A DNA stretch of 64,000 bases from assembly GCF_026659735.1 (NCBI RefSeq), contig NZ_JANSKK010000014.1, forward strand, positions 31,069 through 95,068. Reading direction: 5' to 3'. The position numbers and the translations under genes are program-made. The notes below the pieces were generated by a model that was not told the origin of the DNA, made no database searches, and worked only from the letters and a program-made list of their open reading frames with translations. The first letter of the stretch is position 1. Every line of letters begins with the position of its first letter. Origin of the DNA: Staphylococcus pettenkoferi. GTDB lineage: Bacteria; Bacillota; Bacilli; Staphylococcales; Staphylococcaceae. Positions 34,669 through 44,206 of the stretch are shown piece after piece.

Positions 34669-35852
34669 TTAGTCGTCCCCTTTATATGTTGATGCTCTGT
34701 GCGAATGGCTTCTAACAATTGTGGATCTTCGATTAAGTTCATTCCCATCAATGCGATAATCTTAGCCCCTCTCAACAAAGCTTGATCTCCATGTGCGCTT
34801 ATCGCCGCCTCACGGAAACGGTGCGTGTGCCCAACAAGATTACGTGAACCTATTTTAATATGAGGGTGAATCGTAGGAACAATGTGACTCACATTACCCG
34901 TATCTGTTGAACCATAACCGAAATCATCGTCACTCACTTCTTCGCCGAGTTCACGTGCATAATGTTCAAACAAATCATCGAGTAAAGGCGCTTTCACAAA
35001 TTCATTAACTCCATTCTGAATCGGTGTAAATTCGTAATCACAACCCGTTTGAATTGCAGCACCACGTGCAATTTCGCCCACTCGTTCAGTTAAGTGATTG
35101 AGCGCTTTACGTGTTAACGCACGTGTGTAGAATCTCGCTTGTGTATAATCTGGAATAATGTTCGCTGCTTGACCCCCATCAAGAATGACACCATGTACAC
35201 GTTGATCTTGTTCGATATGTTGGCGCAGTTGTGCCACACCATTAAAGTAAGAAATCATCGCATCTAACGCATTACGCGCTTCGTAAGCTTTCTCTGAAGC
35301 GTGCGCACTTTTACCATAGAACTTAATGTCGAGCACATCCACGGCTAAGGTATCAATCGTACGATACGTTTCGTTTCCAGGATGAATCATCAATGCTACA
35401 TCAAGTTCATCGATGATGCCTTCTTTCACATATGACGCTTTCGCACTGCCATTCTCTCCACCTTCTTCAGCTGGACAACCTAGCACGATGACTGTCCCTC
35501 CGAGTTGCTCAATAACTTGTTTCAATGCAATACCTGCCAGTACACTTGCTGTTCCAATGATATTGTGCCCACATGCGTGCCCTAAACCTGGCAAAGCATC
35601 ATACTCTGCTAAATAACCAATTGTCGGCCCTGGTTGTTCACTTTCGTATTTAGCGATAAACCCCGTGCCATGTCCTGCTATATCTTTCTCCACTTCAAAG
35701 TCGTGTTGCGTGAGTTGGTCGATAAGTGTTCGTGAGGCAAAGATTTCCTCGTTTCCTAGCTCAGGTAGTTGATGAATCTGATGGCTAATGGTTAAATACT
35801 CATATTGATGATTGTCGATATAGTCTAATAGTTGTTGTTTGATCCCCGTCAT
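34665..35852 (-). CDS. M20 family metallopeptidase (amidohydrolase)
   Basis: A 395-residue zinc peptidase of the M20D/AbgB-like type. Metal and catalytic motifs are GHACGHNIIGTA (His), LGCPAEEGGENGSAK (Glu pair), MIHPGNE and FGYGSTDTGNVSH. The dimerisation domain lies about residues 180-295. Relatives hydrolyse aminoacyl-conjugated carboxylates. It is the first gene of the pair with the ATP-grasp gene; the pair is next to luxS in other staphylococci too. Confidence 0.9.
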   Translation of the reverse strand: MTGIKQQLLDYIDNHQYEYLTISHQIHQLPELGNEEIFASRTLIDQLTQHDFEVEKDIAGHGTGFIAKYESEQPGPTIGYLAEYDALPGLGHACGHNIIGTASVLAGIALKQVIEQLGGTVIVLGCPAEEGGENGSAKASYVKEGIIDELDVALMIHPGNETYRTIDTLAVDVLDIKFYGKSAHASEKAYEARNALDAMISYFNGVAQLRQHIEQDQRVHGVILDGGQAANIIPDYTQARFYTRALTRKALNHLTERVGEIARGAAIQTGCDYEFTPIQNGVNEFVKAPLLDDLFEHYARELGEEVSDDDFGYGSTDTGNVSHIVPTIHPHIKIGSRNLVGHTHRFREAAISAHGDQALLRGAKIIALMGMNLIEDPQLLEAIRTEHQHIKGTTK

Positions 35853-36064
35853 GTTTGTAGTGCCTCCCGCATGTGCATCTGTTTAGTATTATATTTAATA
35901 TACCTAATTTTCTGAAATTATTAAATAAATATTGTTCTCTACTCTCTCGTTTGGTCTGAAAGTAGATTGCTATTTATTTTAGCGAAATCTGTGTCATTTG
36001 TCATTCACTTTACCTCATACGTTTATGTAATTTAATCTACCCGCCATGCCACGCGTGACGTCCA

Positions 36065-36093
36065 TTGTAAAAGGCTGTGAGTGTTGTTACAAT
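36065..36093 (+). promoter_or_regulatory. Probable luxS promoter
   Basis: -35 TTGTAA (36065-36070), 17-base spacer, -10 TACAAT (36088-36093), about 32 bases before the luxS start codon. Confidence 0.65.
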
Positions 36094-36124
36094 AATGAAG
36101 AATCTAGTAGTAGGAGGAAATAGT

Positions 36125-36595
36125 ATGCCAAAAATGAACGTTGAAAGTTTCAATCTCGACCATACTAAAGTGGTTGCACCTTTCGTTCGCTTAGCAGGTA
36201 AGATGGAAGGTCAAAACGGAGATAGCATTTATAAATACGATATTCGCTTTAAGCAACCTAATAAAGAACACATGGAAATGCCAGGTCTTCACTCTTTAGA
36301 ACACTTAATGGCTGAGAATATCCGCAATCACAGCGACAAAGTTGTCGACATTAGCCCAATGGGTTGCCAAACAGGTTTCTACGTATCATTCATCAATCAC
36401 CAAGATTATGATGATGTCTTACAAATTCTCGAAGACACGCTTAACGATGTCTTAAACGCTGAAGAAGTGCCTGCTTGCAACGAAGTTCAATGTGGTTGGG
36501 CAGCAAGCCACTCATTAGAAGGCGCGAAAGAAATTGCACAAGCCTTCTTAGATAAACGTAATGAATGGAACGAAATTTACAGTTCAGCTCAATAA
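36125..36595 (+). CDS. luxS: S-ribosylhomocysteine lyase LuxS
   Basis: A 156-residue metalloenzyme that splits S-ribosylhomocysteine into homocysteine and DPD, the precursor of AI-2, in the activated methyl cycle. Metal ligands are His56 and His60 in [10 protein letters not shown] and Cys123 in NEVQCGW; catalytic Cys81 is in [11 protein letters not shown] start at [13 protein letters not shown] because AGGAGG lies 9 bases before it; an upstream in-frame ATG (36077) adds an unsupported 16 residues. Confidence 0.97.
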   Translation: MPKMNVESFNLDHTKVVAPFVRLAGKMEGQNGDSIYKYDIRFKQPNKEHMEMPGLHSLEHLMAENIRNHSDKVVDISPMGCQTGFYVSFINHQDYDDVLQILEDTLNDVLNAEEVPACNEVQCGWAASHSLEGAKEIAQAFLDKRNEWNEIYSSAQ

Positions 36596-36603
36596 ATATT
36601 TAA

Positions 36604-36649
36604 AAATGCCATTCGATGCTACGCACTGTGCGTTCATCGAATGGCATTT
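36604..36649 (+). terminator. luxS terminator
   Basis: Arms AAATGCCATTCGATG (36604-36618) and CATCGAATGGCATTT (36635-36649) are perfect complements, with an inner ACGCA/TGCGT stem. ATTTG follows. Confidence 0.9.
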
Positions 36650-36730
36650 ATTTGTAAGAGCTGAGTTGCGAGTCGTGAGGAGCGGCGAACGCCCCCACCA
36701 CTGTGCTCGCTCCACTCAAACGCTCACATT

Positions 36731-37084
36731 TTATAATTTACTAATCACACGCATAAGAATAAATTGTAATGGTAATCTAGCATAAAGTACCCATGTTGGT
36801 AATTGCTTATCACCAAGCGGTAATTTCTTACGTGCCATATAAATATTAGCTGGGAAGACAGCAATCAAGAAAGCGTTGATACTCTTCTTCCAGAATTCAC
36901 TTGGACGTTTCATCGTCATGATGATACCGAAGAGTATTTCAAATACGCCAGTAACTAAAACAGCTGTCTTACGTAATGGCAAGTACTGTGGCACAATATT
37001 TCTAAATTGACGTTCTTTTGCAAAGTGCAGGATACCAATACCTACGAAACCAATACCTAATAAGATTCGGATGAATTGTTTCAT
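36731..37084 (-). CDS. DoxX-like membrane protein
   Basis: A 117-residue protein with four hydrophobic segments, beginning [22 protein letters not shown], and the family GIGILHF and [13 protein letters not shown] motifs. DoxX-type proteins are poorly characterised; some interact with thiosulfate or superoxide-handling proteins. Its start overlaps the deoB stop by four bases, so it is co-translated with deoB. Confidence 0.8.
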   Translation of the reverse strand: MKQFIRILLGIGFVGIGILHFAKERQFRNIVPQYLPLRKTAVLVTGVFEILFGIIMTMKRPSEFWKKSINAFLIAVFPANIYMARKKLPLGDKQLPTWVLYARLPLQFILMRVISKL

Positions 37085-38268
37085 CTGTGAACCCCCATTT
37101 CTTTTAAATAACTTTTACCATACTCAGGCAACTCAACTCCAAAGTTGTCTGCAATGGTCATACCAATTGAGCTGAACGTAGCATCTGGCGAAAGCTCGTA
37201 GCAGTAATCACTTTGTGGACTATACATCAACACAGGGACATATTCGCGCGTATGATCCGTACCTTCTGCAGTTGGGTCGTTACCATGATCAGCCGTAATA
37301 ATCAGCAGATCATCTTCTTTCAGATGATCGAGAATTTCCGGTAAGCGATCGTCAAAGTCTTTCAATGCTTGGGCATATCCGGCTTTATCGCGACGATGAC
37401 CATATTTCGCATCGAAATCTACTAAGTTGAGGAAACTCAAACCTTCGAAGTCTTGCTGTAAGGTCTGAACAAGACGGTCCACGCCATCCATATTATCTTT
37501 GGTACGTATCGCCTGCGTCACACCTTCACCATCATAAATGTCATTGATTTTACCTAAAGCAATCACGTCATAATTTGCTTCTTGTAACGTATTCATCACC
37601 GTCTTACCAAAGGGTTTTAACGCATAATCATGGCGGTTAGCTGTGCGGGTAAAATGCCCTGGCTCGCCAACGTAAGGACGCGCAATGATACGTCCCACAA
37701 GATATTGCGGATCCTTCGTAATTTCACGCACTTGTTCACAAATGTCATAGAGTTCCTCGAGTGGAATGACATCTTCGTGAGCGGCAATCTGCAATACAGG
37801 GTCAGCTGATGTATACACGATCAAATCGCCTGTCTCCAGTTGATGCTCGCCCCACTCTTCAATAATTTGTGTCCCTGAAGCAGGACGATTCGCTACAACT
37901 TTACGTCCTGACACACGCTCAATTTCGTCAATCAGTGATTGAGGAAAGCCTTCAGGATACACTTTGAAAGGTTGCATAATATTGAGACCCATAATTTCCC
38001 AGTGACCCGTCATTGTATCCTTACCGATTGAGGCTTCACTCAACTTGGTATACCATGCTTGTGGCGATTCTGTAGGTGGTACGCCTGGTAAAGATTCGAT
38101 ATTACCTAAGCCGAGTTGAGCGAGATGCGGTAATGTCACACCGCTATCTTCGAGTGTGTGTTTCAATGTATGCGTGCCTTCGTCATTAAATGCTGCTGCA
38201 TCTGGGCCTTCTCCAATACCTACAGAATCCATCACGATGAGATGAACTCGTTTAAATGGCTTAACCAT
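37081..38268 (-). CDS. deoB: Phosphopentomutase
   Basis: A 395-residue alkaline phosphatase superfamily enzyme that interconverts (deoxy)ribose-1-phosphate and -5-phosphate in nucleoside breakdown. Motifs include the N-terminal metal site [17 protein letters not shown], the nucleophile Thr in [12 protein letters not shown], and the second metal site [13 protein letters not shown] with His in [11 protein letters not shown]. It is downstream of deoC in a likely operon. Confidence 0.96.
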   Translation of the reverse strand: MVKPFKRVHLIVMDSVGIGEGPDAAAFNDEGTHTLKHTLEDSGVTLPHLAQLGLGNIESLPGVPPTESPQAWYTKLSEASIGKDTMTGHWEIMGLNIMQPFKVYPEGFPQSLIDEIERVSGRKVVANRPASGTQIIEEWGEHQLETGDLIVYTSADPVLQIAAHEDVIPLEELYDICEQVREITKDPQYLVGRIIARPYVGEPGHFTRTANRHDYALKPFGKTVMNTLQEANYDVIALGKINDIYDGEGVTQAIRTKDNMDGVDRLVQTLQQDFEGLSFLNLVDFDAKYGHRRDKAGYAQALKDFDDRLPEILDHLKEDDLLIITADHGNDPTAEGTDHTREYVPVLMYSPQSDYCYELSPDATFSSIGMTIADNFGVELPEYGKSYLKEMGVHR

Positions 38269-38351
38269 TATATTTCAGCTCCATTTCTTCTCTACACTTA
38301 TTCTAAATCATCTATGAAATCATCGACAATCGTCGCGCATTCGTGCCACCG

Positions 38352-38999
38352 TTATTCTAAGGCATCAATGATTGCTACACCTGCACTTGCACCGACACGC
38401 GTCGCACCTGCTTCAAGCATTTGAAGGAAATCATCGGCAGTACGAACGCCACCTGAAGCCTTCACTTCCATCGCTTGGCCTACTGTTTCTTTCATGAGTT
38501 GAACATCATGTGTCGTTGCACCGCCACCTGCGAAACCAGTCGATGTCTTCACAAAGTCAGCCCCAGCAGATTGACTCAATTCACAAGCTTTCACCTTTTC
38601 TTCATCTGTTAATAAGCACGCTTCTATGATGACTTTCACCGTCTTATGATTTGCAGCTTGAACGACAGCAGAGATATCTGCTTCTACACGTTCATAATCT
38701 TGTTCTTTCAACGCTCCAATATTGAGCACCATATCGATTTCTTGTGCCCCATTTTTAATCGCATCTTCAGTTTCAAACACTTTAGTTTCAGTTGAAGTGG
38801 CTCCAAGTGGGAAACCAATCACGGTACAAATTAAGACGTCACTGTCGCCTAGCTTCTCAGCTGCATGACGCACATGTCCTGGATGGATACAAATGGATTT
38901 GAATTGATACGCTTTCGCCTCATTGATGAGTTGGTCAATTTGTTGCGTCGTCGCATCTGGTTTTAATAATGTATGGTCAATATACTTCGCATATGACAC
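38352..38999 (-). CDS. deoC: Deoxyribose-phosphate aldolase
   Basis: A 215-residue class I TIM-barrel aldolase that splits deoxyribose-5-phosphate into glyceraldehyde-3-phosphate and acetaldehyde. The Schiff-base lysine is in [16 protein letters not shown]. The N-terminus [17 protein letters not shown] is canonical, and [24 protein letters not shown] (in part) is near the C-terminus. It is divergent from deoD with a 287-base gap. Confidence 0.96.
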   Translation of the reverse strand: MSYAKYIDHTLLKPDATTQQIDQLINEAKAYQFKSICIHPGHVRHAAEKLGDSDVLICTVIGFPLGATSTETKVFETEDAIKNGAQEIDMVLNIGALKEQDYERVEADISAVVQAANHKTVKVIIEACLLTDEEKVKACELSQSAGADFVKTSTGFAGGGATTHDVQLMKETVGQAMEVKASGGVRTADDFLQMLEAGATRVGASAGVAIIDALE

Positions 39000-39286
39000 A
39001 TGGATGCCCTCCTTAAGTAATGGGTAATAAGAGTTGAATGTTAGTAGGTTTAAATATGTTTGGAAGTCATTTTACTGGTAAAAGTAAGCACTTATACGTG
39101 AGTTCGTATTGAAATGCTTAATTGTAATGCAGTCGATCTTCCTGATTTTTAAAACGACAAAGCTTTCAGAAATCAAAACATTCAAACTCTGTTAAAATAA
39201 TTTCCATTTTTATACTACAAAAATTCGCCAAAATAATAAACCAATGTTATCTTAAGAAAGAAGAAAAAATGAAGGAGCAATGGAAC

Positions 39287-39997
39287 ATGACACAAGCTAC
39301 ACCGCATATTCAACCTAACGGCGTACCTATCGCTAAGACCGTCTTGATGCCGGGAGATCCACTCCGCGCAAAATACATCGCTGATCACTATTTAGAAGAC
39401 GTGCAACAGTTTAACGAAGTACGCAATATGTTCGGTTATACAGGAACTTACAAAGGGAAACAAATCTCAGTGATGGGTTCAGGTATGGGAATGCCAAGTA
39501 TCGGTATTTACTCATATGAACTCTACAATTTCTTTGATGTTGAGACGATTATCCGCGTGGGTTCATGTGGCGCGTTACAAGATGATATTAATCTTTATGA
39601 CATCATTATTGCACAAGCCGCTTCAACAAACTCCAGTTATGTTGAGCAGTTCAACATTCCAGGACATTATTCACCTATTGCTGATTTCAATCTCATCACT
39701 GAAGCGCAACGTCACGCTGAGGCATTAGGCGCTACGACGCATGTAGGTAACGTGCTCTCATCTGACACTTTCTACAACGCTGACGAGACGTTTAATACAC
39801 AGTGGCTACGCATGGGCATTCTCGGTATTGAAATGGAATCTGCAGCGCTTTACCTCAATGCGACCTTCGCTGGTAAAAAGGCTTTAGGGATCTTCACTGT
39901 AAGTGATCATATCTTTAGAGACGAAGCGACAACAGCTGAAGAACGTCAAAATGCTTTCACACAAATGATGGAAATTGCATTAGAAACAGCTGAATAA
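39287..39997 (+). CDS. deoD: Purine nucleoside phosphorylase, DeoD type
   Basis: A 236-residue hexameric phosphorylase that splits purine nucleosides to base and ribose-1-phosphate. Motifs: VLMPGDPLRAKYIA, MGSGMGMPSIGIYSYEL, RVGSCGAL, and GIEMESAALYL with FTVSDHIF. I start at MTQATPHIQPN (39287): AAGGAG is 9 bases upstream, and the length matches the usual 236; the ATG at 39269 lies inside that SD. Confidence 0.97.
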   Translation: MTQATPHIQPNGVPIAKTVLMPGDPLRAKYIADHYLEDVQQFNEVRNMFGYTGTYKGKQISVMGSGMGMPSIGIYSYELYNFFDVETIIRVGSCGALQDDINLYDIIIAQAASTNSSYVEQFNIPGHYSPIADFNLITEAQRHAEALGATTHVGNVLSSDTFYNADETFNTQWLRMGILGIEMESAALYLNATFAGKKALGIFTVSDHIFRDEATTAEERQNAFTQMMEIALETAE

Positions 39998-40002
39998 ATA
40001 CG

Positions 40003-40054
40003 AAAGCCTAGGTGCAACGCCTTTAAATAAGTGCGTTACATCTAGGCTTTTTTC
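40003..40054 (+). terminator. deoD terminator
   Basis: AAAGCCTAG and CTAGGCTTT pair around an inner CAACGC/GCGTT(A) stem; TTTTTTC follows. Confidence 0.88.
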
Positions 40055-40102
40055 GTTATAAGCTATTAACATAAGGTGAGATTTAAAATCGTTACTATCC
40101 GC

Positions 40103-40552
40103 TTATTCACCTAAATAAGATTTCAACATCCAATTGTGTTTATCAATATCTGTTTGCATACCGATAAACATATCTTCAGTCACGTCATCTTCTGCTTTAC
40201 CTGCAACTTCAATCGCTTCTTCTAATTGTTTAGAAACATTTGTGAAGTCTTTAGAAAGTTCAGCAACCATTTCTTCAGCTTTGTAATATTTACCTGCTTC
40301 ATCGATGATTGAAATGTCTAAGCTTTCTCTTAATGTTGCTACAGGATTTCCTCCGATAGCTAAAATACGTTCAGCTAAATCATCGATAAATTGACTTGCT
40401 TCATCGTAAAGTTCTTCAAATTTAGTGTGTAGGGCAAAGAAGTTAGGCCCTTTCACGTACCAGTGGAAATTGTGTAATTTAGTAAATGCAACCGTCCAGT
40501 TAGCAACCTGTTGATTCAATACGCGTACTACATCTTCATTATTATTAGCCAT
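40103..40552 (-). CDS. dps: Dps/MrgA-type ferritin-like DNA-binding protein
   Basis: A 149-residue four-helix protein that stores iron and protects DNA from peroxide. The ferroxidase region TKLHNFHWYVKGPNFFALHTKFEELYDEAS (in part) with its His/Asp/Glu ligands is intact, and the C-terminus DKHNWMLKSYLGE is typical. It has a PerR-like box over its promoter. In S. aureus this gene (mrgA) is PerR-regulated. Confidence 0.95.
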   Translation of the reverse strand: MANNNEDVVRVLNQQVANWTVAFTKLHNFHWYVKGPNFFALHTKFEELYDEASQFIDDLAERILAIGGNPVATLRESLDISIIDEAGKYYKAEEMVAELSKDFTNVSKQLEEAIEVAGKAEDDVTEDMFIGMQTDIDKHNWMLKSYLGE

Positions 40553-40598
40553 GATTATCTCTCCTTTAAGTTAGACGTCGACTACAACGCCTTATCTT

Positions 40599-40634
40599 TA
40601 ATCATTATTATATCATAATGAGTTTAATCATCAA
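40599..40634 (-). promoter_or_regulatory. dps promoter with PerR-like box
   Basis: On the minus strand -35 TTGATG (40634-40629) and -10 TATAAT (40612-40607) are 16 bases apart. The 15-base segment 40599-40613 matches 12 of 15 positions of the PerR box TTATAATTATTATAA and covers the -10, so PerR would repress. The binding is inferred. Confidence 0.6.
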
Positions 40635-40751
40635 GAACAAAGCTCACAAAGTCTAATTTTTCTAAAACACCTTTATCACAGCTTTTAAAAGTAGTTATTT
40701 TCATCTCTAACTCTAATATTAATTGAGAAAATAGAACTTTAATTGATAATA

Positions 40752-41159
40752 TCATTGGTCTTCTGCATGTTCTTGCTTATCAATAAAAAATGATTTTTCA
40801 TAGTCATTCGGACGATGCCAATGTGTTTTCCACATAATTTTACGATTTTGAGCAAAAAAATCATAGGCTGCATCACGAATCACACTTGGAACTAATTTCA
40901 ATAAATAAGCCATCCACTTATATTTAGGCAACGTTGCGATGAGCGATAATATAGCATCAGACTTATATTGTAAGTAGTCGCCGTGCTGCACAATCACACT
41001 GTCGTATTTTTGAGATTCAGGGTAATCCTTTTTAAGTTTTTGACCTGCCTCACTTTGTAATTGCACAAATTCATAACGTGGAGATAGACCATGTTGAATA
41101 AGCCAAATCGCATAGTTATAGCAATAGACACACGTACCATCGTAGTAAATTATAGGCAT
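40752..41159 (-). CDS. DCC1-like thiol-disulfide oxidoreductase family protein (DUF393)
   Basis: A 135-residue protein with the DUF393 N-terminus IIYYDGTCVYCYNYAIWLIQHG (quoted in part), the CxxC being Cys10 and Cys13. The C-terminal half WMAYLLKLVPSVIRDAAYDFFAQNRKIMW (in part) is also family-like. It probably carries out thiol-disulfide exchange, but no partner is known. Confidence 0.87.
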   Translation of the reverse strand: MPIIYYDGTCVYCYNYAIWLIQHGLSPRYEFVQLQSEAGQKLKKDYPESQKYDSVIVQHGDYLQYKSDAILSLIATLPKYKWMAYLLKLVPSVIRDAAYDFFAQNRKIMWKTHWHRPNDYEKSFFIDKQEHAEDQ

Positions 41160-41249
41160 GAAGCTCCCTCCATTTGCATTTCATCTCACTCTACATATAT
41201 CCTTTTTAGTCTCGCTTAAATCATATGACGCTTCTCCCTTGAGCAACTA

Positions 41250-41292
41250 AAAAGAGAACTCAAGCTACTCACTCTAGTAACTCAAGTTCTCC
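41250..41292 (-). terminator. Terminator 3' of the EVE-domain gene
   Basis: On the minus strand GAGAACTTGAG... and ...TTGAGTTCTC pair imperfectly and are followed by TTTTTAG. Confidence 0.75.
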
Positions 41293-41310
41293 AACTCAAA
41301 CTCTATTCAA

Positions 41311-42684
41311 TTATTGATCCTCATTCACACGGACGATACGTGTATATTTCAAGAATTGAGGACTATATTTTTCTTTAATCGTCGCTAAATCATCATACGT
41401 AATACCGATGATGTGCCAATTCGGATTAAAGTGATAGAACGAATCCTTCTTACGAGACCACTTAATCATCTTACCTTCCTTATTGTAGCGCGGTAACGTA
41501 ATTTCATAGCCATCAAGGACATTTAAATACATTTGGAAGACGTCCGGGTCAATGCGATTGAAATTATCTATGACAAGGTAACTTTTATCCTTACGCGGCA
41601 TGTTCTGCGTGATAAAGCCTTCCCGGTAATACAACGCACCGTTTTCGTTCGGCAAATATTTACCATAGAGCATATCTTCAGTAAAGTCAGGATGGCCTGT
41701 CGTAATAACCGGATTAGCATTCGTCTTCTGCAACAACTCTTGAGCCGCTTCTAAACCTTGCTTATCTCGATTGACCACGAGCAAGATGAACGGCTTAACA
41801 TCATCATCTTCTGACTCTAAGACATGCGTTTTTTCAACCTTCTCGAACTGTGGCTTCAAGCCATTATTCTCACTCATTTCAAGAATGGCTTCGTACTGCG
41901 TTTGAGATAAACTTGCGATCGCTTGTTTCGCATTTTCCTGTAAAAAATATAAATTCTTCAATTTCGGGTGTTTATTTAATGTCGTTAACGTTACTGGATT
42001 AATCGTGCGTTCGAAATAAACTTCGATAGCCGAGCTATTCGTACGACCTGGAATCGGTGGCTTCTCGTGTAAATGATGTGACACTTCACCCAATCCGATC
42101 ACAGATTGATTCGCATTCTTATTAAAGAAGACGAGTTGATCTCCAACTTCCAGCTGCGTATAGTGATGATAACCATTACGCTTAATTCCGTTATATGTAT
42201 GTGTATAAACGGTATAATCTTCATCAGGTTCAAAGTCCTGTGTTTCAGAAAGGAAGAAATAACGAGGAATCTTCGTTTCACCACGTCCTAAACTCACGAT
42301 TAATTCGAATTCTTCTTCTGTTATTTGATTAAACAATGTTTCTTTCATATTACGCATTCTAAATTCAAGTTGTTCACTTCGCTTCAAATAGTCAGATGTG
42401 AGCGGTTTTAACTCTTCTTTCAACTCGAAGTGCACACGAATCTTATTCTGCGCGCCAGTTTGCACACTGACAATCTCCCCATGACCTAGGAGACCTGTAT
42501 CCATTTGCACTTGATAGAAGATAACTTGGTCCCCTACTTGCGCATTTTTAAAAGCTCTAAAGCCTTGTGACGGATTGAAATGGGCTCCTGATTCAAATAA
42601 CGTAGTCTGTCCTACGAGTGGTTCGTGATGGTCCCAACGATTATACCCACAATTCAACCAAAAGTAATTTGTTTCCTCAGCCAT
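41311..42684 (-). CDS. EVE-EVE protein with a degenerate McrB-like AAA+ domain
   Basis: A 457-residue cytoplasmic protein. Residues about 5-125 and 137-275 read as two EVE/PUA-like domains, the folds that sense modified bases (NYFWLNCGYNRWDHH, AQVGDQVIFYQVQMDTGLLGHGE, in part; then RYFFLSETQDFEPDED and EVGDQLVFFNKNANQ). The last 160 residues resemble the McrB NTPase: YLVIDNFNRIDPDVFQMYL sits where McrB has its Walker B DEINRG segment, and NWHIIGITYDDLA sits where McrB has its sensor 1 IIGTMNTADRS region. There is no GxxGxGK(S/T) Walker A; the position holds ILLVVNRDKQGL. No McrC partner is nearby. Nucleotide binding is therefore doubtful. Confidence 0.72.
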   Translation of the reverse strand: MAEETNYFWLNCGYNRWDHHEPLVGQTTLFESGAHFNPSQGFRAFKNAQVGDQVIFYQVQMDTGLLGHGEIVSVQTGAQNKIRVHFELKEELKPLTSDYLKRSEQLEFRMRNMKETLFNQITEEEFELIVSLGRGETKIPRYFFLSETQDFEPDEDYTVYTHTYNGIKRNGYHHYTQLEVGDQLVFFNKNANQSVIGLGEVSHHLHEKPPIPGRTNSSAIEVYFERTINPVTLTTLNKHPKLKNLYFLQENAKQAIASLSQTQYEAILEMSENNGLKPQFEKVEKTHVLESEDDDVKPFILLVVNRDKQGLEAAQELLQKTNANPVITTGHPDFTEDMLYGKYLPNENGALYYREGFITQNMPRKDKSYLVIDNFNRIDPDVFQMYLNVLDGYEITLPRYNKEGKMIKWSRKKDSFYHFNPNWHIIGITYDDLATIKEKYSPQFLKYTRIVRVNEDQ

Positions 42685-42914
42685 GTAGAATACTCCTTGC
42701 TTCTCTAAGTTTATACTATCTTGTCTATTATAAGTTTAAAATGTAACGAGTACAAGAAATTCTGAAATCACCGCTTTGTACTCTCATGTAAAATAAGTGC
42801 TATCCAATTCACACATATTCTATCATTTACGTTCTAGAAGTAGTTCCTCGAGTAGGTTCGGCGTTAAATCTTCAGTGAGTTTGTGCAATTCTCAACACAA
42901 TACACTTTCTACTT

Positions 42915-43895
42915 TTACCATAAATGCGTGAACCACATCGTCACTAGACTTGAAACGATGACCACGAACCATGTGATTAGTCCAAGTAGGATGGGTTTAA
43001 ATCCTGCTTCTTTAAACTGTTTAAAATTCACGCCCAGACCGATACCTGCCATCGCAATGCTGATAAAGAACAAAGATATCTTTTGAAAAACATGAATGAC
43101 CGCTGGAGAAAAGTTAAATACCGTGCTTATGAGTGAAGCGAGAATAAATCCAACGATAAACCACGGAAAGATCTTCACAATCGACACATTCGCGTCTTTC
43201 GATTTCATCTTATTCATGGTTCTCACTGCGAAGAATAACACGACCGGAATAATCATAAGGGTACGCGTAAGTTTAACGATCGCACCTGTCTGAAGTGCTT
43301 GATGACCGTAAATGGATGACGCCGCAATCACACTTGAGGTGTCGTTAATCGCCGTACCACTAAAGTAACCAAAGGCAGTCTGACTCATATGAAAGAGGTG
43401 ACCCATGGGCGGAAAGATAAACACTGCAATCAAATTAAACAGAAATACGGTAGAAATCGAGAATGCGACTTCACTTTCCTTAGCACGGATGACGGGGCTT
43501 GTCGCAGCAATCGCGGAACCACCACAAATCGATGTACCTACGCCGATGAGTATTCCGATATTCTCATCAATATGTAACAACTTCAACAATAAATAGACGA
43601 TTACAAACGCCACAATCAGCGTAATAAAGATGATAGGTAGCGACTTCCAGCCCACGCTACCAATCGATTGAAAGCTGAGCGTGAAGCCCAGCACGATAAT
43701 ACTGTAGTGAAGCACTTTCTTACTGCTAAATTTAATCCCGGGTTGGTACGTGTCAGGTACACGCCAAATATTACCGATAATCATTCCGATGACGATAGCA
43801 AATATTGCGCTACCAATAATAGGTAGCCAAGTACCGAGAATCGTCGCTATCACTGCGATACCCACCGTCAGAATTAATCCTTTTAAACGATTCAT
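42915..43895 (-). CDS. YeiH/UPF0324 family putative sulfate exporter
   Basis: A 326-residue integral membrane protein with about nine or ten hydrophobic segments from MNRLKGLILTVGIAVIATILGTWLP (in part), with the family motif GTSICGGSAIAATSPVIRAKESEVAF (in part) and FGYFSGTAINDTSSVIAAS. The family is annotated as putative sulfate/sulfite-type exporters, but the substrate is not proven. It stands alone on the minus strand. Confidence 0.85.
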   Translation of the reverse strand: MNRLKGLILTVGIAVIATILGTWLPIIGSAIFAIVIGMIIGNIWRVPDTYQPGIKFSSKKVLHYSIIVLGFTLSFQSIGSVGWKSLPIIFITLIVAFVIVYLLLKLLHIDENIGILIGVGTSICGGSAIAATSPVIRAKESEVAFSISTVFLFNLIAVFIFPPMGHLFHMSQTAFGYFSGTAINDTSSVIAASSIYGHQALQTGAIVKLTRTLMIIPVVLFFAVRTMNKMKSKDANVSIVKIFPWFIVGFILASLISTVFNFSPAVIHVFQKISLFFISIAMAGIGLGVNFKQFKEAGFKPILLGLITWFVVIVSSLVTMWFTHLW

Positions 43896-43953
43896 TTTAT
43901 CACCTTTTCTGCAAATCTTCTAGGTTCGTGATGACTATAGGGCGAATGAGAAC

Positions 43954-44187
43954 CTATTGATGCATCATTGAGAATGCACCGAACAACGGCATAATATTGA
44001 TGAGTAAACCTCCGAGTTTCAGTAAACCATTCACTTCTTTATCACGAAGTGTTACAGCAACACAAATAATTCCGAGAATATTTAATACTATCGGCACAAA
44101 TAGTACTGGAAAGATTGGAAGTTGAAGAAATATACCTGCGCCAGTGATGACACCACAAATCAGTGCGATATAAATAAACTTCTGCAT
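43954..44187 (-). CDS. Small membrane protein of unknown function
   Basis: A 77-residue protein with three hydrophobic segments (MQKFIYIALICGVITGAGI, PVLFVPIVLNILGIICVAV, KLGGLLINIMPLFGAF). The longer frame starts inside manA without SD. AAGGAG is 10 bases before the ATG at 44187, so I use that. I do not recognise a family. It follows manA after about 20 bases and may be in the same transcript. Confidence 0.65.
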   Translation of the reverse strand: MQKFIYIALICGVITGAGIFLQLPIFPVLFVPIVLNILGIICVAVTLRDKEVNGLLKLGGLLINIMPLFGAFSMMHQ

Positions 44188-44206
44188 CGTCCATACGCTC
44201 CTTATA

